From DASPWV01 sp046727855 (lineage in GTDB: Bacteria; Acidobacteriota; Vicinamibacteria; Vicinamibacterales; UBA2999), in NCBI GenBank assembly GCA_046727855.1, contig JBKPDL010000122.1:1-34078 (forward strand): 34,078 bases of DNA, written 5' to 3'. The notes under the pieces are model-generated. The model worked only from the letters and a program-made list of their open reading frames with translations, was not told the origin of the DNA and ran no database searches. The position numbers were made by a program, and so were the translations under genes. The stretch's first letter is position 1, and each line of letters starts with the position of its first letter. Positions 14,176 through 23,265 of this stretch are shown piece after piece.

Positions 14176-16888
14176 TCCATCGCTGCCGACGAACGATGAA
14201 CCGCTCAAGTCGCAGTGGTCCGGCGAGGTGCGCCGCCGGCTCGCGTCCTTGCGGCTCTCGCCAGAACGCGAATCGGAGATCGTCGACGAGCTGTCACAGC
14301 ATCTCGACGACCACTATCACGATTTGATCGCCGGGGGGACCACGCCTGAGGAGGCCGCAGGCGCGACGCTCGCTGAATTCCGCAGCGGGAATCTCCTTGC
14401 CGCATATATGGCGCCGTTGCGGCAGGCGCAGGCGCCGCCGCCGCTCGCGCCGGGCGCGCCGACCGGTCACGTGCTCAGCGATCTCTGGCAGGACCTGCGC
14501 TACGCCGCCCGCACCTTCTGGAAGCAACCCGCCTTTGCCGCGACCGCGGTTTTCACGCTGGCCCTCGGGATCGGCGCGACCTCCGCGATCTTCAGCGTGG
14601 TTTACGGCGTGCTGCTGAAACCGCTTCCCTTCGACGAACCCGAGACGCTGGTCACCCTGCGCCAACGCGCGCCGCACGGCGCCGGCACCAACCATGGTCC
14701 CGCTACATATCTCACCTATCGCGAGAACCAGCAGGTGTTCGAGGCGATCGGCGCCTGGGATCCGGCCGAGGTCTCGATCACCGGCGCCGGCGATCCGGAA
14801 CGTGTGCAGGCATTGTTGGTCAGCGCCTCCACGTTGCCGCTGCTGCGAGTACAGCCAATCGTGGGCCGGGGGTTCGGCGCCGAGGATGATATTCCGGGCA
14901 ATCCTCTGCGGGTCATCTTGACCTACGGCTACTGGCAGCGCCGGTTCGGCGGGGCCGGCAACGTCATCGGTCAGCGGGTTGTGATCGACGGCAGGCCGGG
15001 TGAAGTCATCGGCGTGCTGCCGGCGTCGTTCAAGTTCCTGCGCACGCGGCCCGAGATCGTGCTGCCGATGCCGCTCGACGTGAACGCGCCGCGCGGCATC
15101 AGCTTCGGGTTTCAGGCGCTCGCGCGCCTCAAGCCGGACGTCACGCTGGCGCAGGCCAACGGCGATGTGGCGCGCCTCATCTCGCTGCTGCCGCCGGTGT
15201 TCGCGAGATTGGAATTACAGCCCAACGTGCGTCCGCTGGCCGACGACGTGATCGGCAATGTCGGCGAGGTGCTCTGGATTCTTTTCGCCGCCGTTGGCGT
15301 CGTGCTGCTCATCGCGTGCGGCAACGTCGCCAACTTGTTTCTCATTCGCGCGGAGGGACGGCAACAGGAGCTTGCGATGCGTGCCGCGCTCGGCGCGAGT
15401 CGATTCCGTCTCGCGCGGGCATTGCTCTCGGAAAGTGTGTTGCTGGCCCTCGGCGGGGGCGCGCTCGGCGTGGCACTCGCGCAAGCGGCCCTCGGCGTTC
15501 TCCGCAGGATGGCTCCTGCGCAGCTCCCGCGCCTCGACGAGATCGCGATGGACCCGGCAGTGTTGCTTTTCACATTGTCGATTTCGTTCTCGAGCGGAGT
15601 TTTGTTCGGCGTGTTCGCCGTGGTGAAGTTCGGAAGACCCAGCGCGGCGGCGCTCAAAGAGGGCGGTCGCTCGGGAAGCGACGCCCCAGCGCGGCACCGC
15701 ACGCGCAATGCGCTGGTCGTCGGGCAAGTCGCGCTGGCTCTGACGCTCCTCATCGTCTCTGGGCTGATGATTCGGACTTTTCTGGCAATGCGACAGGTCG
15801 ATCCCGGCTTCACACACCCTGAGGAAGTGCAGACGTTCGTCCTCGCCGTGCCGCCTGGTCTCATCAGCGATCCACAACAGGCGGCGCGCGCACATCAGAG
15901 CGTCGCGGAACGCGTGGCTCGCGTGCCCGGCGTGACGTCCGTGGGTCTGTCGTCTTCCATCACGATGGACGGCGAGGACAACGGCAATCCGATCGCAGTG
16001 GAGGGCGCTCCCGCGCCCGAGGGTCAACTGCCACCATTGCGCCGATTCAAAAGCTTCGCGCCGGGATACTTCGAGACCATGGGGATCCGGATGATCGCCG
16101 GGCGCTCAATCACGTGGAGCGAGATACTGGAGCAACGGCCCGTTGTCGTGATCTCCGCGCCGCTTGCGCGCGAGTACTGGGGAACGCCGGCCAACGCAAT
16201 CGGAAAGCGTATCCGCGGCACTGGCAATCGCGCGCCCTGGCGCGACATCGTGGGCGTCGTCGCCGACGAGCGCGACGATGGGCTGAATCACCCGGCGACG
16301 GCGATTGTGTACTGGCCGATGCTGAGTGAGAGCTACCGGTGGCGCACCATGGCCTACGCCGTGCGCTCGAGCCGGGTCGGCGCGCCCGGTTTTCCCCGCG
16401 AGCTCGAGCAAGCAGTCTGGTCGGCCAATCCGAATCTGCCGCTCGCCAACATCCAGACACTCGAGGAAATCCGCGCAAGCTCGATGGCGCAGACGTCGTT
16501 CGCGCTGGTGATGCTCGGCATCGCGGCGAGCGTTGCGCTGCTCATCGGCGTCGTCGGAATCTACGGCGTGGTCGCGTACGCCGCCACGCAGCGGACGCGC
16601 GAGATCGGGGTCAGGATGGCGCTCGGCGCTCAGGTCGGAGATGTGCGGAAGATGTTCCTGCGCCACGGGCTCTCGTTGACGGCCGCGGGCATCGCTATCG
16701 GCGTCGGTGTGGCGCTCGTGCTGACGCGCGTCATGTCGGCGCTGCTGTTTGGAGTTGGTCCGATGGACGCGATTACATATGCGGCCGTCGCAAGCGGCCT
16801 GGCAGCGGTGGCGCTCCTCGCGAGCTATCTTCCGGCGCGCCGCGCCGCACGGGTCGATCCCGTGGTTGCGTTGCGGGCAGAAGCCTAA
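14168..16888 (+). CDS. ADOP-type (acidobacterial duplicated) ABC transporter permease, MacB/FtsX family
   Basis: A 906-aa inner-membrane protein of the 'duplicated orphan permease' type. Residues 1-100 are a cytosolic helical PadR-associated domain (LRLSPERESEIVDELSQHL). Then come TM1 with the signature FTLALGIGATSAIFSVVYGV, a MacB periplasmic core domain, a first FtsX module (VGVVLLIACGNVANLFLIR, RQQELAMRAALGASR), a second TM/periplasmic unit (VGQVALALTLLIVSGLMIRT) and a last FtsX module (REIGVRMALGAQVGDV), ending LPARRAARVDPVVALRAEA. No ATPase gene is adjacent, as usual for the family. The start at 14168 has GGGAG eight bases upstream. The substrate is unknown; MacB relatives extrude peptides, lipoproteins or antibiotics. 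Confidence 0.92.
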   Translation: MVDPSLPTNDEPLKSQWSGEVRRRLASLRLSPERESEIVDELSQHLDDHYHDLIAGGTTPEEAAGATLAEFRSGNLLAAYMAPLRQAQAPPPLAPGAPTGHVLSDLWQDLRYAARTFWKQPAFAATAVFTLALGIGATSAIFSVVYGVLLKPLPFDEPETLVTLRQRAPHGAGTNHGPATYLTYRENQQVFEAIGAWDPAEVSITGAGDPERVQALLVSASTLPLLRVQPIVGRGFGAEDDIPGNPLRVILTYGYWQRRFGGAGNVIGQRVVIDGRPGEVIGVLPASFKFLRTRPEIVLPMPLDVNAPRGISFGFQALARLKPDVTLAQANGDVARLISLLPPVFARLELQPNVRPLADDVIGNVGEVLWILFAAVGVVLLIACGNVANLFLIRAEGRQQELAMRAALGASRFRLARALLSESVLLALGGGALGVALAQAALGVLRRMAPAQLPRLDEIAMDPAVLLFTLSISFSSGVLFGVFAVVKFGRPSAAALKEGGRSGSDAPARHRTRNALVVGQVALALTLLIVSGLMIRTFLAMRQVDPGFTHPEEVQTFVLAVPPGLISDPQQAARAHQSVAERVARVPGVTSVGLSSSITMDGEDNGNPIAVEGAPAPEGQLPPLRRFKSFAPGYFETMGIRMIAGRSITWSEILEQRPVVVISAPLAREYWGTPANAIGKRIRGTGNRAPWRDIVGVVADERDDGLNHPATAIVYWPMLSESYRWRTMAYAVRSSRVGAPGFPRELEQAVWSANPNLPLANIQTLEEIRASSMAQTSFALVMLGIAASVALLIGVVGIYGVVAYAATQRTREIGVRMALGAQVGDVRKMFLRHGLSLTAAGIAIGVGVALVLTRVMSALLFGVGPMDAITYAAVASGLAAVALLASYLPARRAARVDPVVALRAEA

Positions 16889-17050
16889 TACTTGACGCGC
16901 AGCGCGATCTCGGGCGCTTCGCGTCGCGCCCTGAAACCGAGCGGGCATCGAGGGAGAAGGACGAACCAAGGAGAGTGTGATCGCGCATGCTCAGATTGGT
17001 GCTGGGCCAAATGCGCTTCGGAAAGGCGACGTAACACCACCTCATATCCA

Positions 17051-17074
17051 GAAAAGGGGTCTGACCTCTTTTTC
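17051..17074. terminator. GAAAAGGGGTC palindrome between convergent genes (REP-like, possible bidirectional terminator)
   Basis: A near-perfect palindrome (GAAAAGGGGTC-T-GACCTCTTTTTC, with one mismatched pair and one unpaired T) lies between the ADOP gene end and the end of the minus-strand gene whose stop it overlaps. With A-tract and T-tract at opposite ends it could terminate both transcripts. The GGTCAGA core, read on the minus strand, also occurs at 3014-3020. Confidence 0.5.
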
Positions 17075-18734
17075 AGATCGCAGGCAGCCGTTCGAAGCCA
17101 ACCAGCGTCCAGCGTCCGCCACCCTCGCGGAAGTAGGCACGCACGGGCTGTTTCCACGTCGGGTAGGCATCGCTGACGGCGGCAATGTCGACGGCAACGA
17201 AGCCGCTCGAGGGGAGACCGTTCGGCGCCGCCATGGTGGTGGTGGTGCTCGTTGTTTCCGACAGCGGCGTGGTCGTGCCCGTCGCGTTATCGAACAGCAT
17301 CCACGATGCGCGGTACGCCATCGAACCGCGCGCGACGCCAGCGGCAACCGCGGCGTTCTCGAACGTCAGTCCGTTTGCATCCAGGCGCGGGTCGACGACC
17401 GGATTCACGTGCGTCAAGTAGATGCTCTTGATCTTGTCACGCCGCTCGATCACCACGTCGGCGAGATGCTTCTCGGCGGCCGGATCGCTGAACTGGCCGG
17501 TGTGCACCACGGTCCTAATCATCTCGTCGGTGAATGCCGCCACCCGTCGCGCCGCCCAGAAGGCGTCATCGTCGCGCAGCTCCATGTAGGCCGTCGTCGG
17601 CGTTTGGGGCCGCCATTTTCGTGGATCGAATTCCTTGCCTTCGAATTTGCCGACCGCCGGGTACTCGACATAGTCGACGGTCTGCCACGGGCTCAAGCCG
17701 AATCCGAGGGTGAAGAAGCGCTTACGCAACGGGCCACCCTCATAGAAGTATTCGTAGCTCAGGTCCCACTCGTGGACGTCGTTGCACATGCCGAAGGTGG
17801 AGCCGACGTCCTGCAGATAGTGCTTGACGATTGTCTTACCGTTCTCCGTGATCAGCGTGTCGATCGAGTTCGCGGCCTTGAGATCGGTGAGGTTGGTCCA
17901 CGCGCCGAAGACGCGAAGCGCCCGCAGTTCGCGCCGGTGCTCGTGCGGGACGAGATCGTTGGGGTCGTCGGGGCGTGTGCCGGCGTACAAGTAGGGGCCG
18001 AGAATCTTGCCCCGCAGCAAACGGCCGGCGATGGCGCGATATGTCCCGTCGGCGTCGCGCGCGATCTTTTCCAGAATTTCGTTGACGTCGTCCTGATTGA
18101 ACTTGGTTCTCTTCCCGTTCGGTCGGCGAACGGTCGCCCGCTCGTCGATCGATGCCTTCTTCGGATCGAAGGTCGTCAGGAACGATTCCACCTGGTTGTA
18201 ACCGAGCGCCCAAAAAATCTTGGACGCGATCGCGACCGCAGCGGTGGCGCCTTCTGGAAACTTCGGCGGATCGAACTCGATGAACCAGGTCTCGCCCTTG
18301 GCGTCCATGGCCGTGAAGCCCGGGTGGGCGCCCGACGTCTTTTCCCTGATCAGCACCCACTTCGACGGATCGGGCGGTGCGCCAACGTTCCCGGCGCGAA
18401 TGAGCTCTTCACTCGTGATCGGCCTGGTTCCGATGCGATTGGTGAACCAGCTCGAGTCCGGCACCTCGTCGATGGTGTTGATGTTCTTCGCGCGCAGGCC
18501 GCTTGGCTTGTAGCCGGATGTGATGAACAGGTTGTAGATCAACTCGTAGATCTGCGACTGCTCGTAGGGCGCCGCTTTCGAGGCGTCCTGCGATTCCGGT
18601 TCGCGCGCGATCGGGTCGTCCGAATAGAACCGCGTGGTCTGGGTCGAGACGCCGGTGGCAAACAACCCAAGTGCGGCAGAAAGAACCAGCAGTCCAAAAC
18701 GACGAGCACGGGACGAAAGCCTTGATGTGACCAT
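17073..18734 (-). CDS. Secreted protein of unknown family with kinase-like motifs
   Basis: A 553-aa exported protein with a signal peptide (RARRFGLLVLSAALGLFATG). I do not recognise a named family. Several blocks recall an atypical kinase fold: FTAMDAKGETWFIEFDPPKFPE (about 140-161; a GXXXK-like strand, but with Glu where Lys would be expected), then TNLTDLKAANSIDTL (about 280-294; Asp284, Lys286, Asn289 spaced like HRD-x-K-x-x-N) and KHYLQDVGSTFG (about 304-315; Asp309 in the DFG-like place). The rest, to about 553, is helical with many charged residues. ATG at 18734 follows a weak AGG. It lies 11 bases after the Omp85-like gene stop and so is co-transcribed with it. A kinase-like or ATP-grasp-like role is only an inference. 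Confidence 0.6.
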   Translation of the reverse strand: MVTSRLSSRARRFGLLVLSAALGLFATGVSTQTTRFYSDDPIAREPESQDASKAAPYEQSQIYELIYNLFITSGYKPSGLRAKNINTIDEVPDSSWFTNRIGTRPITSEELIRAGNVGAPPDPSKWVLIREKTSGAHPGFTAMDAKGETWFIEFDPPKFPEGATAAVAIASKIFWALGYNQVESFLTTFDPKKASIDERATVRRPNGKRTKFNQDDVNEILEKIARDADGTYRAIAGRLLRGKILGPYLYAGTRPDDPNDLVPHEHRRELRALRVFGAWTNLTDLKAANSIDTLITENGKTIVKHYLQDVGSTFGMCNDVHEWDLSYEYFYEGGPLRKRFFTLGFGLSPWQTVDYVEYPAVGKFEGKEFDPRKWRPQTPTTAYMELRDDDAFWAARRVAAFTDEMIRTVVHTGQFSDPAAEKHLADVVIERRDKIKSIYLTHVNPVVDPRLDANGLTFENAAVAAGVARGSMAYRASWMLFDNATGTTTPLSETTSTTTTMAAPNGLPSSGFVAVDIAAVSDAYPTWKQPVRAYFREGGGRWTLVGFERLPAI

Positions 18735-18745
18735 GGGGCGCAACC

Positions 18746-20044
18746 TTAGAAGACGGCTGACGACGCAAAGACGAACTTGAGACCTTCCTGGCTCTTCGCG
18801 AGCTCCACGCGGAGCGGCGTGCCGGACGGGCCGTGGAAACGCAGGCCGAAACCGAAATCGTCTTTGAGGCCGTCGAGATCGAGATCCGACCGGCGCGCGG
18901 CCACCTTCCCCGTGTCGTAGAAAAACGCCATATCGAGATAGCGGTTGACCACGATGCGCCATTCCGCTTGCAGCAACAGGCTGTTCTGATCGCGGAAGCG
19001 CCAGCTGCTGTACCCGCGAAGCATGTGCCCGCCACCAATCGCCGGCAGCATGAAGAACGGCGTCTGCTGGTCGTCCTTTTCCATTGCGGTTTGAACGCGC
19101 CCGCGGAACGAGAGCACCCACGCTTCGCGCAGTATCGGAATGTGCTGGATGGCCTCGTACTCGAGCATGCGGAATCCAAACTCCTCATCTCGATCGTTGT
19201 AGTCGTGCAGAGTCACGCCATAGAAGCCGCCGCGCCGGGAGTAGCCGGGGGACGTGCGCCAGTCGATGCCGAGTGTACCTTGCGTATGCAGATATGTGAC
19301 TTCGGCGCCGAGGCCAGGAAGGTCAGCGGGCGTGTAGCGGGTTTCAACTGAAGGGAAGCTGCCCTTACCCGGCTCCTGCGACCACTGCGTGAACTCGGCG
19401 CCGCCGCGCAGCATCAGAACGCGACGGGTTGGGAACAAGGTGAGCAGTGCCGTGCCGTACGGCTGCTGAAAGAGGTAGCTGGTGCGATCGTCCTGCGACG
19501 TGTTCGTCCCGAGGCCGTAGAAGCCGACGTCGGTCGCTTCGCGCCAGCCGCCGATCACCGACAGATTCGCTCGGCGGTTGAACAGGCGCGGCGCGACGAA
19601 CTCGATTTCAGCACGCTTGTAGCCTTCAACCGAGTAGCTGCCCCGCACGTCGATGTAGTTGGACGCACTCACGAAATTCGCGTGGCCGAGGCCGAGCGTA
19701 AAGCCTCCGCCAGAATAGGCGCTCTCGAAAAACGGGTGCCATCGCGGCCTGGCGCCCTGAATCACCGAGTCAAACCGCTGCAAGATCTGCTCGGCCCTCG
19801 TAGGGACGTAAGGGTGCAACACTTGCGCCTTTGCCGCCTGTTCCCTTTCGATTGCTGCCTGGCGCGACGTCGGCGCGGACGTTTGTGCTGAGTCCGCGGG
19901 GGGTGCTTGAGTGGCGCGCGCATTCGCCTCCTCGGGTGAAGCGGCGGGTGGCGCCTGTCCGGACGCCGCCGTGGCCGACGCAAGGGCAAACGCCACCATC
20001 ATGAACAGTTTCAACGCTTTCAGAGCACGCACGTATGCAACCAC
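18746..20044 (-). CDS. Omp85/BamA-TamA-like outer-membrane barrel, apparently without POTRA domains
   Basis: A 432-aa outer-membrane protein with a signal peptide (LKLFMMVAFALASATAASGQA), a 50-residue Ala/Pro/Gln-rich linker, then a barrel of about 340 residues. The conserved Omp85 block GHMLRGYSSWRFRDQNSLLLQAEWRI (abbreviated here; about 345-370) and the terminal VFASSAVF with a C-terminal Phe are typical of the surface-antigen (D15) domain. Classic POTRA repeats are not apparent between the signal and the barrel, so this may be a reduced member. GTG at 20044 is the likely start because it puts Arg/Lys before the hydrophobic core; an ATG at 20005 is possible. It precedes the kinase-motif protein by 11 bases, so the two form an operon. 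Confidence 0.75.
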   Translation of the reverse strand: MVAYVRALKALKLFMMVAFALASATAASGQAPPAASPEEANARATQAPPADSAQTSAPTSRQAAIEREQAAKAQVLHPYVPTRAEQILQRFDSVIQGARPRWHPFFESAYSGGGFTLGLGHANFVSASNYIDVRGSYSVEGYKRAEIEFVAPRLFNRRANLSVIGGWREATDVGFYGLGTNTSQDDRTSYLFQQPYGTALLTLFPTRRVLMLRGGAEFTQWSQEPGKGSFPSVETRYTPADLPGLGAEVTYLHTQGTLGIDWRTSPGYSRRGGFYGVTLHDYNDRDEEFGFRMLEYEAIQHIPILREAWVLSFRGRVQTAMEKDDQQTPFFMLPAIGGGHMLRGYSSWRFRDQNSLLLQAEWRIVVNRYLDMAFFYDTGKVAARRSDLDLDGLKDDFGFGLRFHGPSGTPLRVELAKSQEGLKFVFASSAVF

Positions 20045-20241
20045 CTTCCGAACCTGTTTCCCGACCCGAGCGGTAGGAATGGAACGTCGACCAGACCATC
20101 ACGGACGAAAGGTCGCGGCGGCCTTTTCGAGCCACCCGACGGACGAGGCGACATCATACAGGTTTGCGAGTGTCTGCCGACCCTGCTTGCTGGCACTAGG
20201 CGGTCGTCGGCGAACGAGCTCACACGAGGCCGGGGTCATTC

Positions 20242-23178
20242 TCAAAACCTCAGCTTGATCCCAATCTGTGCTTGAAAAGGATTGAAGACGTCACGCGCCG
20301 TTCCAAAGCCAAACTGTGGCGCGGGCGGCGTATCGATATCGATGCCTCCCCACACGGTATTCACGTCCTTCACATTCGTGCGATTGAACAAATTGAACAG
20401 ATCGAGGCTGACGTCCAGTCGCGCGGCGCTGCCCACCACGAATTCGCGTGCGATGCGAACGTCCACGGCGGCGTATCCTGGTCCTTCGTACGAGTTCCTG
20501 CCGATCATGCTTGGCCGATCGGTGTTTGGGTTCCCATCCTGGTTCGCGTCGCTGCCAACGAAGATGTTGTAGTGCCGTCCGCTTTCGAGTGTGACGATGC
20601 CGCTGATCTTCACGCCGCCCGCGATCGCGACGGTGGATGGAATTGCGCTGATCATCGAGAGCGTGAATCGATGATTGACTTCCTGACGCGACGGTCCTCG
20701 CTCGCCGTCAATGTCCAGTGCTTCCGGAAGATCCGAGAGGTTGGCCAACGAGTCTACGTTGGTGCGCGACTGCGACAACGTGTAGCTGCCGTGAAGGCTG
20801 TAGCCGTTCGCGTAGCGTCGTTCGATCTCGAACGTTCCGCCATGATGCGATGACTCACCTGTGTTGGTTTGAACGAAAAGCGCACCGACTTCCGGGTATG
20901 TTCGGCCGGCCAGGATCGGCTTGCCCGTAGCCAGAGTGCCGGTCTGAAATGCGTTCAAATTGCCGGTGTGTCCGAGCAGGTCGCGCGCAGCCACAAAGAG
21001 ATAGCTGCCGGCAATCGCCCAGCCGCCTCCAATTTCTTGCGTTACCTGGACGCTCGCTTGATGGCTGTACGGCGTATCAATCGCACCGTCGAGTGTATCC
21101 GCCAACCCCTTCACCCCCGCCGCTGGCACACGGCCCGTGGCGAGAAATGTGCGCGCGGCGTCGGGAGCCGCGGCTCCTGCGACGGTCCGCTGTTCGAAAC
21201 GGCCCTGAATCCGCGCCACGCTCGGGAAGAGTGCCTGCGTGTTCGGCAAGTAACCGCCGCTCGACCATTCGGTGGCGTTGAATAACTGACCAATGCTGCT
21301 GGTCAATCTGTCGTGGAAGACTCCATAGCCGCCGCGGATCACGCCGCGTGGGCTGTACGCGAACGCAGCGCCGATACGCGGTTGAAAATTGTTGAAATCG
21401 CTTTCTGAAATGTAGCGCGACGGATACAACTCGAAGTCGTAGCGAAGTCCGAAGGTGACGGTCACGCGCTCGGCAGCTTTCCACTGATCCTGCGCAAAGA
21501 AGCCGTACGAACTGTGATTGAAGCTGAAGTTCGTTTCATCGATCCACTCGGCCGGCACCGCCTCCGTCCATGTGGTGCCGATTCCAGGGTATGTCGTGGT
21601 GGTAGCGAGAAACGGCCACCAGAACACAACCGGCGTGAACGTCTGAAAGGCGGCAAGATTCGGAAACACGATGCGCGCCGGAAAGAACAGGTTCCAGATC
21701 GCGGCGTTCTTCAACGCGTTGATGTCGACGCCGCCCTTGAACTGGTGCCCTCCTCGTGTCCACGTCACGCTATCGGCGAGCTGCAGGCGTCGTTCGGAGT
21801 AGTAGTCCACATCCGACGTGCTCTTGCCCATGATGATGAAGTTCGAAATGTCGAGCGATGGCTCGTTATAGACAGCCGAGAAATCAAACGTTCGCCGAGC
21901 CGCTTGAACACGCGCCTCGTTGACCAGGTTCGGCGACACGATCGAGACGAAGTTGGCGACAAACGCCTGATCGCGCGTCTCGTTGTCGCGCGCGGTGCTC
22001 GAGGTCGGTGAGGCACGGCCACCGCCGCCGAGAAAGTTGTCCGTGCTGGAATCGAGGAAGTTGTAGCGTGCGGACAGCGTGTGGTCGCTCTCGAAATGAT
22101 GATCGACTTTGACCAGGAACGATTGGTAATGATTGTCGAGCACCTGGTCGGTTGTCTCGGGGCGGAGTCCGAGAGGCTCGCGCACGGCATTGAGCAGCGC
22201 GAGATTGTCCAGCACCACTTTCGAGAAGCGATTCGACTGTTTGCGGATCTGTCCCTCGTAGTTGCCAAAGAAAAACGTCCGATCGCGGACGATGGGCGCG
22301 CCGAATGTCACGCCGAATTGATGCTGGTTGAGCGTGTCCTCGTCGGGCCGGTTGAGGATCGATCGCGCCGCAAGCACGTCATCCATCGCGTAGTAATAGA
22401 CAGAACCGTCGCGGCGGTTCGTCCCCGACTTGGTCACGATGTTGACAAACCCGCCCAGCGCGCGGCCGTACTCGGCTAGGTAGGTTGAATTGAGCACTCG
22501 GAATTCCCGTGCCGCTTCCTGCGACGGTGTGGCGCGCGGCAGCCCGGTGAACGTCTGGACGTTATCAGCGCCATCAACCTGGATCATCGTGTTCAGTTCA
22601 GGTTGCCCGCCAAACGAAAGTCGCGGTGCAGCCGCCGATCCCACTCCAACATCGGGCTCTTTGAACGCGCCACCGCCCACGTTTTCGCGGCCGACCGCGA
22701 CGCCACTCGACAGCTTGACGAAATCAACGAAGTTGCGCCCACTAATTGGCAACGACTCGATTTCGCGGGTGGTGACAACCCGGCTGAGGTCCGTCTTGCT
22801 CGATTCGATTAGCGGCGCTTCGGTCTGAACCGTGATTTCCTCTGTCACCTGGCCCACCGACATGTCGATGTTGGCCTCCGTCGTACCGCCTACTGTCACG
22901 GTGATCGTGCGAACGGTGGTGCTGAAGCCGGCAAGTGTAGCCCGCAGTTCGTAATCGCCTGGCATGACGTTGACGATGCGATAGCGGCCGGCGGCGTCGG
23001 TTGTGGCGGTGCGCGAGCCGCCCGCGGCGACGTTCCGGATCGTGATCGTCGCGTCCGGCAGCACGGCGCCCGTGCTGTCGCGAGTGACGCCCGTGATGGT
23101 GCCGGTTGCTGTTTGCGCGGCGGTCGCGGCCGCAGCGATCAGAAGCAGCGTGAAGGCGAGAACAGACGTGCGACCCAT
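20242..23178 (-). CDS. TonB-dependent receptor, Oar-like, with N-terminal carboxypeptidase regulatory-like domain
   Basis: A 978-aa outer-membrane receptor. A signal peptide (VLAFTLLLIAAAATAAQ) is followed by a carboxypeptidase-regulatory-like (CarboxypepD_reg) beta-sandwich, GTITGVTRDSTGAVLPDATI through GRYRIVNVMPGDYELRATLAGF at about 25-95. The plug domain (ESLPISGRNFVDFVKLSSGV) comes next, then a long beta-barrel of aromatic strands ending GIKLRF. This architecture is the Oar/OmpA-like TonB receptor family, very abundant in Acidobacteria and generally linked to uptake of polysaccharide or peptide-derived ligands. AAGGAG lies at proper spacing before the ATG at 23178. No SusD-like partner lies adjacent. 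The ligand is unknown. Confidence 0.92.
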   Translation of the reverse strand: MGRTSVLAFTLLLIAAAATAAQTATGTITGVTRDSTGAVLPDATITIRNVAAGGSRTATTDAAGRYRIVNVMPGDYELRATLAGFSTTVRTITVTVGGTTEANIDMSVGQVTEEITVQTEAPLIESSKTDLSRVVTTREIESLPISGRNFVDFVKLSSGVAVGRENVGGGAFKEPDVGVGSAAAPRLSFGGQPELNTMIQVDGADNVQTFTGLPRATPSQEAAREFRVLNSTYLAEYGRALGGFVNIVTKSGTNRRDGSVYYYAMDDVLAARSILNRPDEDTLNQHQFGVTFGAPIVRDRTFFFGNYEGQIRKQSNRFSKVVLDNLALLNAVREPLGLRPETTDQVLDNHYQSFLVKVDHHFESDHTLSARYNFLDSSTDNFLGGGGRASPTSSTARDNETRDQAFVANFVSIVSPNLVNEARVQAARRTFDFSAVYNEPSLDISNFIIMGKSTSDVDYYSERRLQLADSVTWTRGGHQFKGGVDINALKNAAIWNLFFPARIVFPNLAAFQTFTPVVFWWPFLATTTTYPGIGTTWTEAVPAEWIDETNFSFNHSSYGFFAQDQWKAAERVTVTFGLRYDFELYPSRYISESDFNNFQPRIGAAFAYSPRGVIRGGYGVFHDRLTSSIGQLFNATEWSSGGYLPNTQALFPSVARIQGRFEQRTVAGAAAPDAARTFLATGRVPAAGVKGLADTLDGAIDTPYSHQASVQVTQEIGGGWAIAGSYLFVAARDLLGHTGNLNAFQTGTLATGKPILAGRTYPEVGALFVQTNTGESSHHGGTFEIERRYANGYSLHGSYTLSQSRTNVDSLANLSDLPEALDIDGERGPSRQEVNHRFTLSMISAIPSTVAIAGGVKISGIVTLESGRHYNIFVGSDANQDGNPNTDRPSMIGRNSYEGPGYAAVDVRIAREFVVGSAARLDVSLDLFNLFNRTNVKDVNTVWGGIDIDTPPAPQFGFGTARDVFNPFQAQIGIKLRF

Positions 23179-23265
23179 GAGCGCTCCTTCGGAAAACGAC
23201 TGGTTTCCGCGACAGCGAGCGACGTGCGAGAGCGTCCGATCGGAGGATTCGGCTTTTCGGTCTTT

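Noticed and set aside
16977..18725. A 582-codon plus-strand frame
   Set aside because: Antisense to the kinase-motif protein; no signal, domain or ribosome site, while the minus-strand gene has a signal peptide and operon spacing.
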